A DNA stretch of 64,000 nt, taken from NCBI RefSeq assembly GCF_000189775.2, contig NC_015555.1, positions 1,127,001 through 1,191,000 of the forward strand. Direction: 5' to 3'. The position numbers were made by a program, and so were the translations under genes. This DNA comes from Thermoanaerobacterium xylanolyticum LX-11. Lineage in GTDB: Bacteria; Bacillota; Thermoanaerobacteria; Thermoanaerobacterales; Thermoanaerobacteraceae. Shown piece by piece: positions 1 to 8,246 of this stretch. Position 1 is the stretch's first letter. Each line of letters opens with the position of its first letter. The notes under the pieces were generated by a model. The model worked only from the letters and a program-made list of their open reading frames with translations, did not search any database and was not told the origin of the DNA.

Positions 1-709
1 ATATTACAATAACATCAGATTTCTCATTTTTTGCAAAATCTTTAAGCTTCTTAACATACTCATTTTCGCTTTTAGATATAAGATCGTCTTCTGATATATT
101 AGCTGCATACATTACAGGCTTTGATGTAAGAAGCATAAGTTGATTTACAAAGGATAATTCCTCATCATCAAAGTCCATTGTGCGGATAGGCTTACCATCA
201 TCTAATGTCTTTTTGATTTTCTCCAATACATTCAATTCGAATGCAGCAGTTTTATCGTTTTTAGCGTATTTGGAAGTCTTTGCAATTCGCTTTTCAACAA
301 CTTCCAAATCAGCCAGTATAAGCTCTAACGTTATTATTTCGATGTCTCTTATTGGATCAATACTGCCTTCAACGTGAGTTATGTTGCTATCATCAAAGCA
401 CCTTACCACATTTAATATTGCATCAACTTCTCTTATGTGTGATAAAAATTTATTGCCTAAGCCTTCGCCTTTGCTGGCACCCTTTACCAATCCTGCTATA
501 TCGACAAATTTTATCGTGGCAGGTATTATCTTTTGAGGATTTACAATGTTTGCTAATTCATTAAGTCTTTTATCGGGTACAGATACGATTCCTACATTAG
601 GCTCTATCGTACAGAAAGGATAATTTGCACATTCGGCGCCTGCTTGTGTTATTGCATTAAAAATCGTGCTTTTTCCAACATTAGGTAGACCAACTATTCC
701 TATTTCCAT
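1..709 (-). CDS. ychF: YchF family nucleotide-binding GTPase/ATPase (5' part, cut by window edge)
   Basis: First 236 codons of YchF (EngD), an Obg-related P-loop NTPase that binds ATP or GTP and associates with ribosomes; the family is usually about 365 residues, so the C-terminal third with the TGS-like domain lies outside the window. The translation begins [15 protein letters not shown] (G1/P-loop), followed by a Switch II-like [14 protein letters not shown] stretch and a coiled-coil-prone helical insert. The ATG has a strong SD (TCCTCC on the + strand at 716-721) seven bases away. It is divergent from the sporulation lipoprotein gene. Identification is secure. The gene is open to the window edge without a stop. 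Confidence 0.95.
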   Translation of the reverse strand, partial: MEIGIVGLPNVGKSTIFNAITQAGAECANYPFCTIEPNVGIVSVPDKRLNELANIVNPQKIIPATIKFVDIAGLVKGASKGEGLGNKFLSHIREVDAILNVVRCFDDSNITHVEGSIDPIRDIEIITLELILADLEVVEKRIAKTSKYAKNDKTAAFELNVLEKIKKTLDDGKPIRTMDFDDEELSFVNQLMLLTSKPVMYAANISEDDLISKSENEYVKKLKDFAKNEKSDVIVI

Positions 710-762
710 CTGTATTCCTCCGCTTTTTAAAATCAAAAAATTTTTCTAAATACATCAAATAG

Positions 763-791
763 ATTATATATGAAAAACTCTAAAACTTCAA
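763..791 (-). promoter_or_regulatory. Putative sigma-A promoter of ychF
   Basis: Read on the minus strand, TTGAAG (791-786) is followed after 17 bases by a perfect TATAAT (768-763), about 54 bases upstream of the ychF start codon. Inferred from sequence only. Confidence 0.5.
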
Positions 792-818
792 ACTGAGATG
801 TTGGATATAATTTACATT

Positions 819-847
819 GAATATTGTAATAAATTGACTTCATCTGA
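819..847 (+). promoter_or_regulatory. Possible sigma-G type promoter of the YhcN-like gene
   Basis: GAATA (819-823), 17 bases, then CATCTGA (841-847). This resembles the forespore sigma-G pattern (GMATR, 17-18 bases, CATnnTA) with one mismatch in the -10. It sits just upstream of the SD of a lipoprotein whose family is usually forespore-expressed, which is why I list it despite the weak match. Confidence 0.35.
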
Positions 848-874
848 GCAAAATATTGATTGGAGGTGTTTGAA

Positions 875-1447
875 TTGAAAAATAGCAAAAAAATTTTTTC
901 AATACTTTTAGCATTGATAATGGCATTGTCTATATCTTTGACGGGTTGCAAAGCATCTAAAAAGCCATCACCAACAAGATATACTCCTACGACGCCTAGG
1001 ACGACACCAGCTCCGTCACCAGGAATGACTACTCCTGCACCGTCAAGAGTGCCGACAACACCAACTCCAACAACACCTGCACCTACTACACCGACTCCAG
1101 CGAAAAAGCCGGTTCCGCAAAGCGTTAGAGCAGCAAAAATAGCCAGCAATGTGGCAAAACTTCCTGAAGTAAACAAGGCTACTGTAGTTATATCCGGAAA
1201 TACTGCTATTGTAGGTATTGACATGAAAGCCAGTGTCCAAGGTACACATGAGACACAGGTTAAGAAAAAAGTAGAGAAGACAGTGAGATATACTGATAAA
1301 GGTATAAAGAATGTGTCTGTAACATCTGATCCTGATTTATATACAAGGATAAACAATATAGCAAAAGGAATAGCAGCCGGAAGACCATTATCTGAGTTTA
1401 CTAAACAGATAACAGAGATACTAAAAAGGATAACGCCAAGTGCATAA
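875..1447 (+). CDS. YhcN/YlaJ family sporulation lipoprotein
   Basis: About 190-residue lipoprotein. A signal peptide with a basic N-terminus and a hydrophobic core ends in the lipobox LTGC (Cys25). A long Pro/Thr-rich low-complexity linker (about residues 30-77) follows, then a C-terminal domain of the YhcN/YlaJ type (KIASNVAKLPEVNKATVVI and the YTDKGIKNVSVTSDPDL region). Family members are spore inner-membrane lipoproteins involved in spore or cortex properties and germination. I chose the TTG at 875 because GGAGGTG (862-868) lies eight bases before it; a TTG at 860 precedes that SD and is unlikely. A terminator follows directly. The Pro/Thr linker suggests the domain is held away from the membrane. 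Confidence 0.85.
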   Translation: MKNSKKIFSILLALIMALSISLTGCKASKKPSPTRYTPTTPRTTPAPSPGMTTPAPSRVPTTPTPTTPAPTTPTPAKKPVPQSVRAAKIASNVAKLPEVNKATVVISGNTAIVGIDMKASVQGTHETQVKKKVEKTVRYTDKGIKNVSVTSDPDLYTRINNIAKGIAAGRPLSEFTKQITEILKRITPSA

Positions 1448-1450
1448 TAT

Positions 1451-1479
1451 AAACCTGGGGAAACCCGGGTTTATGTTTT
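1451..1479 (+). terminator. Rho-independent terminator after the YhcN-like gene
   Basis: Nine-pair stem (AAACCTGGG / CCCGGGTTT, one G-U) with a GAAA tetraloop, followed by a T-rich but interrupted tail. It is four bases downstream of the stop codon. Confidence 0.65.
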
Positions 1480-1480
1480 G

Positions 1481-1509
1481 TTGACATATTTGTAGTTTTT
1501 AAATATAAT
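1481..1509 (+). promoter_or_regulatory. Consensus sigma-A promoter for the M16 peptidase pair
   Basis: Perfect TTGACA (1481-1486) and perfect TATAAT (1504-1509) separated by the ideal 17 bases, 36 bases upstream of the first M16 gene. Both hexamers match the housekeeping consensus at all twelve positions, so strong constitutive transcription is expected. Confidence 0.85.
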
Positions 1510-1545
1510 TAGGTCAATTGGATTATTATAGAAGGAGTGAAAAAT

Positions 1546-2808
1546 ATGTCCATTATAAAGGAAAACATTGCGAGTGGTATTGAACTCTATGTCAATAAAC
1601 TTAATAAGTTTAAAACGGTAACAATTAATGTGTACATAAGCAATAAATTAAGCGATGAAACGGCAAAATTTGCATTGCTGCCATCAGTTCTAAGGAGAGG
1701 GAGCTTTAGCTTTAAAACGTATAAGGATATAACAAAGCATTTAGAAGATCTTTACGGTGCTACGTTTGCTTATTCGGTTTATAAAAAAGGTGAGCGGCAG
1801 ATTGCACAGTTTAAGATGGAAATTGTAGATAGTACATATTTAAAGGAAGATATATTGGAAGAAAGCGTTAAGTTCATATCAGACATACTTTTGAATCCAT
1901 TAATATCAAATGATGGTTTTGAACAAACGTATGTGCAACAAGAGAAAGAAAAGCAGAAGAATATTATCAATTCCCGCGTAAATGAAAAGACTAAATACGC
2001 CGTTGAAAGGTGTATAGAAGAAATGTGTAAAGACGAAGATTACTCAATTTATGAGCTTGGAAATGTAGATGACGTAGATAAAATAGATGAAAAAAATCTT
2101 TATGAGTATTATAAAAAAGCAATTAAAAGGCTTCCAATAGATATATTTGTCGTAGGCAATGTGGATGTAGACAATGTGAAAGAGTTATTCAATAACTATT
2201 TTAAAGTAGAGAGAACGAATGTAGATGTGATTCCAGATACGCCTATATTAAGAAAGATCAATAAGGTAAAATATGTAGAAGATAAACTTGATGTTACTCA
2301 AGGGAAACTTACTTTAGGATACAGAACAAACGTAAATCCATGGGATGAGGAGTATTTTTCTCTTTTAGTATTAAGCAGCGTTTTGGGAGGAGGACCGTTT
2401 TCCAAGCTTTTTATGAATGTTAGAGAAAGAGAAAGCCTTGCATATTATGCACAGACAAGGTTAGAAAGATTTAAAGGATTAATGCTTATAATGTCAGGCA
2501 TTGAAATTGAAAATTACGAAAAAGCATTGGAGATAATACAAAAGCAAGTAGAGGAGATAAAATCAGGTAATATATCTGATTATGAAATTGATTCCGCTGT
2601 GAAAGCTTTGATTACGTCGTTTAATTCAATAAAAGACAGTGGAACACAACTGGCGGATTTTTACTTATCACAAAAACTTTCACATACAAATTACAGTATA
2701 GACGATTTTATAAATAAGGTAAAAAAAGTTACAATAAATGATATCGTGGATGTATCTAAAAAGCTGCAATTGGATACTGTCTATTTCATGACAAAAAATG
2801 AGGAGTGA
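1546..2808 (+). CDS. yfmF: M16 family peptidase-like protein, YfmF type, without the zinc motif
   Basis: About 420-residue M16 (pitrilysin/processing-peptidase) fold protein matching Firmicute YmfF/YfmF. Two M16 half domains are visible: an N-terminal one (NVYISNKLSDETAKFALLPSVL) and a C-terminal one with the LSSVLGGGPFSKLFMNVRE segment typical of M16 domain 2. Where active members carry HxxEH, this protein has KHLEDLYG, so it should be catalytically inactive and act as the partner of the next gene. ATG 1546 has AAGGAG (1532-1537) eight bases upstream; GTG 1537 overlaps that SD. Genome annotations link this pair to EF-P 5-aminopentanol modification, which is an association and not visible in the sequence. 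Confidence 0.85.
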   Translation: MSIIKENIASGIELYVNKLNKFKTVTINVYISNKLSDETAKFALLPSVLRRGSFSFKTYKDITKHLEDLYGATFAYSVYKKGERQIAQFKMEIVDSTYLKEDILEESVKFISDILLNPLISNDGFEQTYVQQEKEKQKNIINSRVNEKTKYAVERCIEEMCKDEDYSIYELGNVDDVDKIDEKNLYEYYKKAIKRLPIDIFVVGNVDVDNVKELFNNYFKVERTNVDVIPDTPILRKINKVKYVEDKLDVTQGKLTLGYRTNVNPWDEEYFSLLVLSSVLGGGPFSKLFMNVRERESLAYYAQTRLERFKGLMLIMSGIEIENYEKALEIIQKQVEEIKSGNISDYEIDSAVKALITSFNSIKDSGTQLADFYLSQKLSHTNYSIDDFINKVKKVTINDIVDVSKKLQLDTVYFMTKNEE

Positions 2809-2814
2809 TATGAA

Positions 2815-4083
2815 ATGATGGAAATATTTAATGACTTGATAAAAGAAAAAATGTACAAATATGAACATGAAAGTGGATTAAATGTCTTCGTAATGCCTAA
2901 GAAAGGCTTTATAAAGCAGTATGCCATGTTTGCAACCCATTATGGTTCTAACGATAGAGAATTTATAATTCCTGGTGAAAGTGAACCTACACATGTGCCG
3001 GATGGTATTGCACATTTTTTGGAGCATAAAATGTTTGAGGAAGAAAGTGGAAGTGTATTTGAAGAGTTTTCTAAGAATGGGGCTTCTGCAAATGCTTATA
3101 CGAATTTTACAACTACTGCTTATTTGTTTTCTTGCACAGACAATTTTTACAGCAATTTAAGACTTCTTTTGGATTTTGTCCAAAGGCCTTATTTTACAGA
3201 TGAAAATGTAGAAAAGGAAAAAGGCATAATAGCTCAAGAAATTCGCATGTACGATGACGATCCGTCTTGGAGGCTCTTTTTCAATATGTTAGGTGGATTG
3301 TACCGCGAACATCCTGTAAAAATAGATATTGCAGGTACAATTGAATCTATATCAAGAATTGACAAAGACATCTTGTATAAATGCTACAATACATTTTACC
3401 ATCCATCAAACATGGTGTTGTTTGCGGTTGGCGATGTGGACGTGGATAAAGTTGCAGAAATCGTAAATGATAGTGTTAAAAAAGAAAAAAGAAATGGAGA
3501 GATAAAGCGCATTTATCCTGATGAGCCGATTAAAATAAACAAGAATTACGTGGAACAAAAGATGTCTGTTTCGATGCCGCTATTTAATGTTGGATTTAAA
3601 GACAATGACATAGGTTATGGAGGAAAGAGATTACTTAAAAAGGACATAACTACACAGATTTGCTTAGAGATTTTAGCCGGTAGAAGCTCCGACTTGTATG
3701 AAAAACTTTATAATGATGGACTTATTGATACAACTTTTGATGTAGAGTACGTAGGTGAAGTAGATCATGGTTACTCTATAATAGGTGGTCAATCTGTAGA
3801 TCCTGAAGCTGTGAAAAAGGCTCTTATAGCTAAAATTTCATCCATCAATAAAGTGGATGAAGGTGATTTCTATAGAATTAAGAAAAAGATACTTGGCCGA
3901 TTTGTAAAATCATTTAATTCTGTTGAAAGTATTGCACACAACTTTATATCATACTACATGAAAGACATTAATATCTTGGATTTTACATCTGTTATAGAAG
4001 GTATAACTCCTGATGATGTACTAAATAGATTTAAGACGCATTTTAATGAAGATAACTGTGTATTATCTGTTGTAAAGCCATAA
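2815..4083 (+). CDS. yfmH: M16 family zinc metallopeptidase, YfmH type
   Basis: Active partner of the preceding M16-like gene. Its N-terminal half has the inverted zinc motif HFLEH (HxxEH) and the downstream glutamate region EKGIIAQEIRMY, as expected for the third zinc ligand. The C-terminal half has the GRSSDLYEKLYNDGLID region of the second M16 domain. About 422 residues, normal for the family. Six bases separate the genes, and AGGAG lies at the end of the upstream gene, so the two are translationally linked. M16 enzymes often work as active/inactive heterodimers, so I infer that YfmF-YfmH form such a pair; the substrate cannot be read from sequence. A strong terminator closes the unit. Confidence 0.88.
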   Translation: MMEIFNDLIKEKMYKYEHESGLNVFVMPKKGFIKQYAMFATHYGSNDREFIIPGESEPTHVPDGIAHFLEHKMFEEESGSVFEEFSKNGASANAYTNFTTTAYLFSCTDNFYSNLRLLLDFVQRPYFTDENVEKEKGIIAQEIRMYDDDPSWRLFFNMLGGLYREHPVKIDIAGTIESISRIDKDILYKCYNTFYHPSNMVLFAVGDVDVDKVAEIVNDSVKKEKRNGEIKRIYPDEPIKINKNYVEQKMSVSMPLFNVGFKDNDIGYGGKRLLKKDITTQICLEILAGRSSDLYEKLYNDGLIDTTFDVEYVGEVDHGYSIIGGQSVDPEAVKKALIAKISSINKVDEGDFYRIKKKILGRFVKSFNSVESIAHNFISYYMKDINILDFTSVIEGITPDDVLNRFKTHFNEDNCVLSVVKP

Positions 4084-4099
4084 TATGTTAAAATTTTTG

Positions 4100-4127
4100 A
4101 TAACGAGCCATACTCGTTATTTTTTTT
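4100..4127 (+). terminator. Rho-independent terminator after yfmH
   Basis: Eight-pair perfect stem ATAACGAG / CTCGTTAT with a CCATA loop and an uninterrupted run of T. It separates the M16 unit from the mraZ operator and the dcw cluster. Confidence 0.85.
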
Positions 4128-4186
4128 GTGAAAAAAATTTTTAATTTGTTGAAGGATTTTTGGGTTTTATATAGAATAAACATAAT

Positions 4187-4222
4187 AAGTGGTTTAAAGT
4201 GGTGCAAAGTGGTTAGAAGTGC
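4187..4222 (+). promoter_or_regulatory. MraZ box: four AAGTGG repeats at 10-bp spacing
   Basis: AAGTGG occurs at 4187, 4197 and 4207, and AAGTGC at 4217, each exactly one helical turn apart and ending 20 bases before the mraZ start. MraZ is known to bind tandem GTGG-containing repeats in front of its own gene, so this is very probably the autorepression site of the dcw cluster. A possible -10 (TATATA at 4168-4173, with TTGTTG at 4146-4151 as -35) lies just upstream, placing the boxes over the transcript start. Confidence 0.8.
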
Positions 4223-4242
4223 AATAGAAATGGGTGTTCGGT

Positions 4243-4674
4243 ATGCTGATGGGGCAATATGAACATACAATAGATCAAAAAGGGAGAGTTTTTATACCTG
4301 CCAAGTTCAGGGACGAACTGGGGTATAAATTTGTGTTGACGCGAGGGCTTGACAATTGCCTTTTTGCTTACTCATTGTCAGAATGGTCAAATATCGAGGC
4401 AAAGCTAAAGACATTGCCACTTAACAGAAAAGATGCCAGAGCATTTACCAGATTTTTCTTAGCAGGTGCCACTGAATGCGAAATAGACAAGCAGGGAAGA
4501 GTATTAATACCGAACATCTTGAGAGAACATGCAAAAATTGAGAAAGAAGTCATAATAATTGGGGTATCGTCAAGAGTGGAGATTTGGAGTAAAGAAGTAT
4601 GGATGGAATATTCAAATAATATTGATGTTTCTTTTGAAGATGTTGCAGAGCATTTAGACGATTTAAACATATAA
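4243..4674 (+). CDS. mraZ: Transcriptional regulator / division protein MraZ
   Basis: 143-residue protein with two SpoVT/AbrB-like MraZ half-domains. Both carry the DxKGR signature: [17 protein letters not shown] in the first and [16 protein letters not shown] in the second. It forms ring oligomers and represses its own operon by binding the repeats immediately upstream. The start is uncertain: ATG 4243 gives [11 protein letters not shown], matching the family N-terminus, while GTG 4234 and ATG 4249 are alternatives; the SD is poor (GGGTG at 4232-4236). Poor initiation fits a regulator needed in small amounts. It is the first gene of the dcw cluster. Confidence 0.93.
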   Translation: MLMGQYEHTIDQKGRVFIPAKFRDELGYKFVLTRGLDNCLFAYSLSEWSNIEAKLKTLPLNRKDARAFTRFFLAGATECEIDKQGRVLIPNILREHAKIEKEVIIIGVSSRVEIWSKEVWMEYSNNIDVSFEDVAEHLDDLNI

Positions 4675-4684
4675 GGTGATTTTT

Positions 4685-5617
4685 ATGGATTTCAAACATG
4701 AAAGTGTGTTGTTGCAAGAGACTATTGAATATTTAGAAATTAAACCTGATGGTATTTATGTAGATGGAACTTTAGGCGGTGGCGGTCACTCATATGAGAT
4801 ATTAAGACGGCTTGATAAAGGAAAATTAATCGCAATAGACAGGGACATGGACGCCATAAAAGCTGCATCTATTAGGCTTAAAGACTTCAATAATACAACG
4901 TATATTCATGATAATTATAAGAATATAAAAGATATATTAAAAAAATGTGGGATTGAGAGCATAGATGGGGCGTTATTAGACCTTGGCGTATCTTCATATC
5001 AATTAGATGAGGCACAAAGGGGATTTTCTTACATGCACGATGCCCCACTTGACATGAGGATGGACAAAGAAAGTGACATTACAGCAGAGTATGTTGTAAA
5101 CAATTATTCAGAAGATGAAATTGCAAAGGTAATTTCTGATTACGGTGAAGAACTATGGGCTAAACGAATTGCAAAGTTTATCGTTGAAGAGAGAAGGAGA
5201 AAACCCATTAAAACTACATTTGAGTTAGTAGACATAATAAAAAAAGCTATACCTGCATCAAAAAGGAGGACAGGACCACATCCTGCCAAAAGAACATTTC
5301 AGGCCATAAGGATTGAAGTCAATGAAGAGCTAAAAGGGCTTGGAGATGCTATTGCTGACTTTGTAGATGTAATGAATCCTGGAGGAAGAATAGCAATCAT
5401 AACATTCCATTCATTGGAAGATCGTATTGTGAAAAATGCGTACAAGAAATTGGAAGATCCGTGTACATGCCCTAAAAATTTGCCATGTACATGTGGAAAA
5501 AAACCAGTAATAAAGATAATTACTAAAAAACCTATTGTACCAAGTGAAGTTGAAATAAAAGTAAACCCAAGATCTCGAAGTGCAAAACTAAGAGTTGCAG
5601 AAAAGTTGCTGTTCTAA
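4685..5617 (+). CDS. rsmH: 16S rRNA (cytosine(1402)-N(4))-methyltransferase RsmH
   Basis: 310-residue SAM-dependent methyltransferase that adds N4-methyl to C1402 in the ribosomal P site. The SAM-binding motif [10 protein letters not shown] is at residues 27-36; [13 protein letters not shown] and the [15 protein letters not shown] motif follow, all diagnostic of MraW/RsmH. A small Cys-rich stretch ([12 protein letters not shown]) near the C-terminus is typical of the Firmicute proteins. AAGGTGAT overlaps the mraZ stop and lies four bases before ATG 4685. An upstream in-frame ATA/TTT run adds nothing conserved. Second gene of the cluster, co-transcribed with mraZ. Confidence 0.96.
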   Translation: MDFKHESVLLQETIEYLEIKPDGIYVDGTLGGGGHSYEILRRLDKGKLIAIDRDMDAIKAASIRLKDFNNTTYIHDNYKNIKDILKKCGIESIDGALLDLGVSSYQLDEAQRGFSYMHDAPLDMRMDKESDITAEYVVNNYSEDEIAKVISDYGEELWAKRIAKFIVEERRRKPIKTTFELVDIIKKAIPASKRRTGPHPAKRTFQAIRIEVNEELKGLGDAIADFVDVMNPGGRIAIITFHSLEDRIVKNAYKKLEDPCTCPKNLPCTCGKKPVIKIITKKPIVPSEVEIKVNPRSRSAKLRVAEKLLF

Positions 5618-5638
5618 AGTATAAGGGGGAAGAATAAA

Positions 5639-6070
5639 TTGGTATTAGAAAAGCACAATTACGATTATGATCTAAAGCCGTATTATGAAGAAAATAAAGG
5701 AAAGAAAACCAAAAAGAATAAGAAGCTTAAAAACCTTGCAGTAATAGTTTTTGTAGGATTTTTAAGCCTTACCGTTTTGTTTAGGTATGCGTTGATCTAT
5801 CAAAAATCTGTTGCATTAAGCAGCGTAGAGGCAAAAGCCAGTGAAATAGAAAAGTTAAACCAGCAGTTAGAAGTCCAAATTGCTTCAATGAGCGATCTGC
5901 AGAGAATAGAAGAAATAGCGAAAAATCAGTTAGGAATGGTAGAGCCTGATAAAGGGCAGATAGTCTACATGAGTGTTGGCAAACAAAATCAAGTCGCTGA
6001 GAAAAAAACAGATGATGAAAACAAAAATAAGACTTTTTGGGGAAGGATTTTGGGACTGCTGGTGAGATAG
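5639..6070 (+). CDS. ftsL: Cell division protein FtsL-like
   Basis: 143-residue bitopic protein. It has a lysine-rich cytoplasmic N-terminus (residues 18-32), a single membrane segment around 33-51, then an extracytoplasmic coiled coil (VEAKASEIEKLNQQLEVQI) and the RIEEIAKNQLGMVEPDKGQIVYM motif of FtsL/DivIC-type septum initiators. In the divisome FtsL pairs with DivIC and DivIB and activates septal PBP and FtsW. It starts at TTG 5639 behind AGGGGGA. Sequence conservation in this family is low, so the call rests on topology, the LGM motif and its place between rsmH and the class B PBP. Confidence 0.85.
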   Translation: MVLEKHNYDYDLKPYYEENKGKKTKKNKKLKNLAVIVFVGFLSLTVLFRYALIYQKSVALSSVEAKASEIEKLNQQLEVQIASMSDLQRIEEIAKNQLGMVEPDKGQIVYMSVGKQNQVAEKKTDDENKNKTFWGRILGLLVR

Positions 6071-6082
6071 GAGGGATTTTAA

Positions 6083-8158
6083 ATATCACCAAGCATTTCT
6101 ACCAAAAAGAGAATTTTATTTTTGCTGTTTTTTTCTATACTTATTATTAGCGTTCTCATTGTTAGGCTTTTTTGGATACAGATAGTAAAAAGCGATGAAT
6201 TTCAAAAGCTTGCCATACCTCAGTGGACATTAGACGTTGCAGTTACGCCAAAACGCGGCTTGATATTAGACAGAAATGGAAAGGCACTTGCTGAAAGCGC
6301 AAGTTCTAATAAAGTTAGCATAATACCGAAAGAAGTGAAAGACAGCCAAAAAGATGAAATTGCGTCAAAGCTGTCTGAGATTTTAAAAATCGACAAAGAA
6401 GATATCCTTAAAAAGATAAACAACAAGAATGTACAAGAGGTATTGATTGCAAGGAGAATTGATGATGATACGGCTAACAAGATAAGAAAATTAAATCTAC
6501 CTTGTATTGTAATATCTGGAGATACAAAAAGATATTATCCAGAGAAGAATTTAGCTTCCCACATACTTGGGTTTACAGGTGTAGACAATCAAGGACTGGA
6601 CGGAATCGAGTCGGTATACGACAGCTATTTAAGAGGAATACCTGGAAGGATTTCGTCGCCAGTTGATGCATTGGGCAGGAAAATGGGGAATGGTGAAGAA
6701 GAATACATCCCACCTATAGATGGTTACAATGTCGTTTTGACGATTGATTCAAACATACAGCATTTTGCTGAGAAAGCTCTTGATGATGCGTATGCACATA
6801 CTAAGCCGACAAAAGGTGCTGTTGCAATCGTAATGGATCCTAAGACAGGTGATATTTTAGCCATGGCATCAAGACCTGATTACGATCCAAACAACCCATT
6901 TGCAGGTTCCAAAAGCGATTGGTTTAAAAATTGGCGAGATAAGGCTATATCGGATGCTTACGAACCCGGCTCAGTTTTCAAGACGGTTACAGCGTCAGCA
7001 GCATTGGAGGAAGGTGTTGTTGGGTTAAATGAGCAATTTTATGATCCAGGATATATTATGGTTGCAGGGCAGAGAATAAATTGTTGGGCCACACATTACA
7101 GCGAAACATTTGTACAAGGAGTCCAAAATTCCTGCAACGTTGTTTTTGCGACAGTTGCCCAAAGGCTTGGAGTAGACAAATTGTACAAGTACATTCATGA
7201 ATTTGGCTTTGGAGAAACCACCGGCATAACATTGCCTGGAGAAGCACCTGGCCTTGTAATGAAAGAAAAAGATGTAGGTCCTGTAGAGCTTGCTACAAAT
7301 TCATTCGGACAGGGTATTGCGGTTACACCGCTTCAAATGATACGAGCGGTTTCAGCGATAGTAAATGGTGGGAAATTGATGGAGCCTCATATAGTCAAAG
7401 AGATAGTCGATTCTGATGGGAAACCTATAAAAGAATTCAAACCAACCGTAATAAGGCAAGTGATATCCGAAAAGACATCAGCTACAATGAGGCAGATACT
7501 TGAAAGTGTAGTATCCGAAGGCACAGGTAAGGCAGGTTACATAGAAGGGTATGATGTTGGAGGAAAAACAGGCACTACAGAAAAATATACACCTGGAAAA
7601 TACGTGGCTTCATACGTGGGATTTGCACCTGCAGAAGATCCAAAGGTGATAGCGCTTGTGGTGATTGATGAACCTAATGCCGAAACCCACTTTGGTAGTG
7701 CGTTAGCAGGACCTGTAGTAAGAAGTATATTGTATGATACTTTGACGTACTTAAATGTAAAACCAAAAGGCATTGTAGTGAAGCCTCTTGTAAAAGTTCC
7801 AGATGTAAGGAATTTAAACTTGAATGAGGCTCAAAATGCATTGTTAAAAGATAAGCTGCAATTTTCCATCGAAGGAACTGGAAACACAGTTGTAGACCAA
7901 ATGCCTAAACCTGGGGCAATGGTAGAAGAAGATTCGCAAATTGTCTTGTATTTAAATGAATACAATAATAACGGAAAGGTTGATGTTCCTGATCTAAAAG
8001 GAAAATCTATCACAGAAGCGAGTAACATATTAAGCTCTTTAGGGCTGAAAATAAAAATCAATGGTTCTGGTATTGCTGTAAGCCAGAAGCCAGAAAAAGG
8101 TGAAAAAGTTGATAAAGGAACAACTGTTGAAGTCGACTTTAGGCCACTGGAAAATTAA
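6083..8158 (+). CDS. spoVD: Class B penicillin-binding protein with two PASTA domains, SpoVD/PBP2B type (AUA start proposed)
   Basis: About 691-residue transpeptidase that cross-links septal or spore-cortex peptidoglycan. Order: short cytoplasmic STKKR, one membrane segment, PBP dimerisation domain, transpeptidase domain with SVFK (Ser297, Lys300), SCN (Ser350) and KTG (Lys495), then two PASTA repeats (about 572-633 and 634-691). GGAGGG (6070-6075) overlaps the ftsL stop, and seven bases later comes ATA 6083, giving (M)SPSISTKKRILFLLFF. The first ATG/GTG/TTG in frame is TTG 6122, which has no SD and would start inside the membrane helix. I therefore propose AUA as the start. It is the only class B PBP gene in the cluster, so it may serve both vegetative and sporulation roles. 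Confidence 0.92.
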   Translation: MSPSISTKKRILFLLFFSILIISVLIVRLFWIQIVKSDEFQKLAIPQWTLDVAVTPKRGLILDRNGKALAESASSNKVSIIPKEVKDSQKDEIASKLSEILKIDKEDILKKINNKNVQEVLIARRIDDDTANKIRKLNLPCIVISGDTKRYYPEKNLASHILGFTGVDNQGLDGIESVYDSYLRGIPGRISSPVDALGRKMGNGEEEYIPPIDGYNVVLTIDSNIQHFAEKALDDAYAHTKPTKGAVAIVMDPKTGDILAMASRPDYDPNNPFAGSKSDWFKNWRDKAISDAYEPGSVFKTVTASAALEEGVVGLNEQFYDPGYIMVAGQRINCWATHYSETFVQGVQNSCNVVFATVAQRLGVDKLYKYIHEFGFGETTGITLPGEAPGLVMKEKDVGPVELATNSFGQGIAVTPLQMIRAVSAIVNGGKLMEPHIVKEIVDSDGKPIKEFKPTVIRQVISEKTSATMRQILESVVSEGTGKAGYIEGYDVGGKTGTTEKYTPGKYVASYVGFAPAEDPKVIALVVIDEPNAETHFGSALAGPVVRSILYDTLTYLNVKPKGIVVKPLVKVPDVRNLNLNEAQNALLKDKLQFSIEGTGNTVVDQMPKPGAMVEEDSQIVLYLNEYNNNGKVDVPDLKGKSITEASNILSSLGLKIKINGSGIAVSQKPEKGEKVDKGTTVEVDFRPLEN

Positions 8159-8162
8159 TTCA

Positions 8163-8229
8163 AGCACAATATGCAGTTTTTGATATATGCAAACTGCATA
8201 ATTGTGCTATACTATTAAATGTATATAAT
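8163..8229 (+). promoter_or_regulatory. Long inverted repeat with internal promoter signals upstream of murE
   Basis: AGCACAAT plus ATGCAGTTT (8163-8179) is mirrored by AAACTGCAT, a one-base bulge and ATTGTGCT (8191-8208): seventeen pairs around an 11-base loop. No U-tract follows, so it is not a standard terminator. The right arm runs into an extended -10 (TGCTATACT, 8205-8213), and a TATAAT lies at 8224-8229. It may be an operator over a murE promoter or an RNA hairpin that marks processing between spoVD and murE. Confidence 0.5.
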
Positions 8230-8246
8230 GAATTAGGAGGCCTATT

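Noticed and set aside
733-1356. 207-codon open frame on the minus strand across the spore lipoprotein gene
   Set aside because: It is the antisense shadow of a Pro/Thr-rich coding region (giving a Gly/Val-rich product), has no SD and conflicts with a well-supported gene with lipobox.
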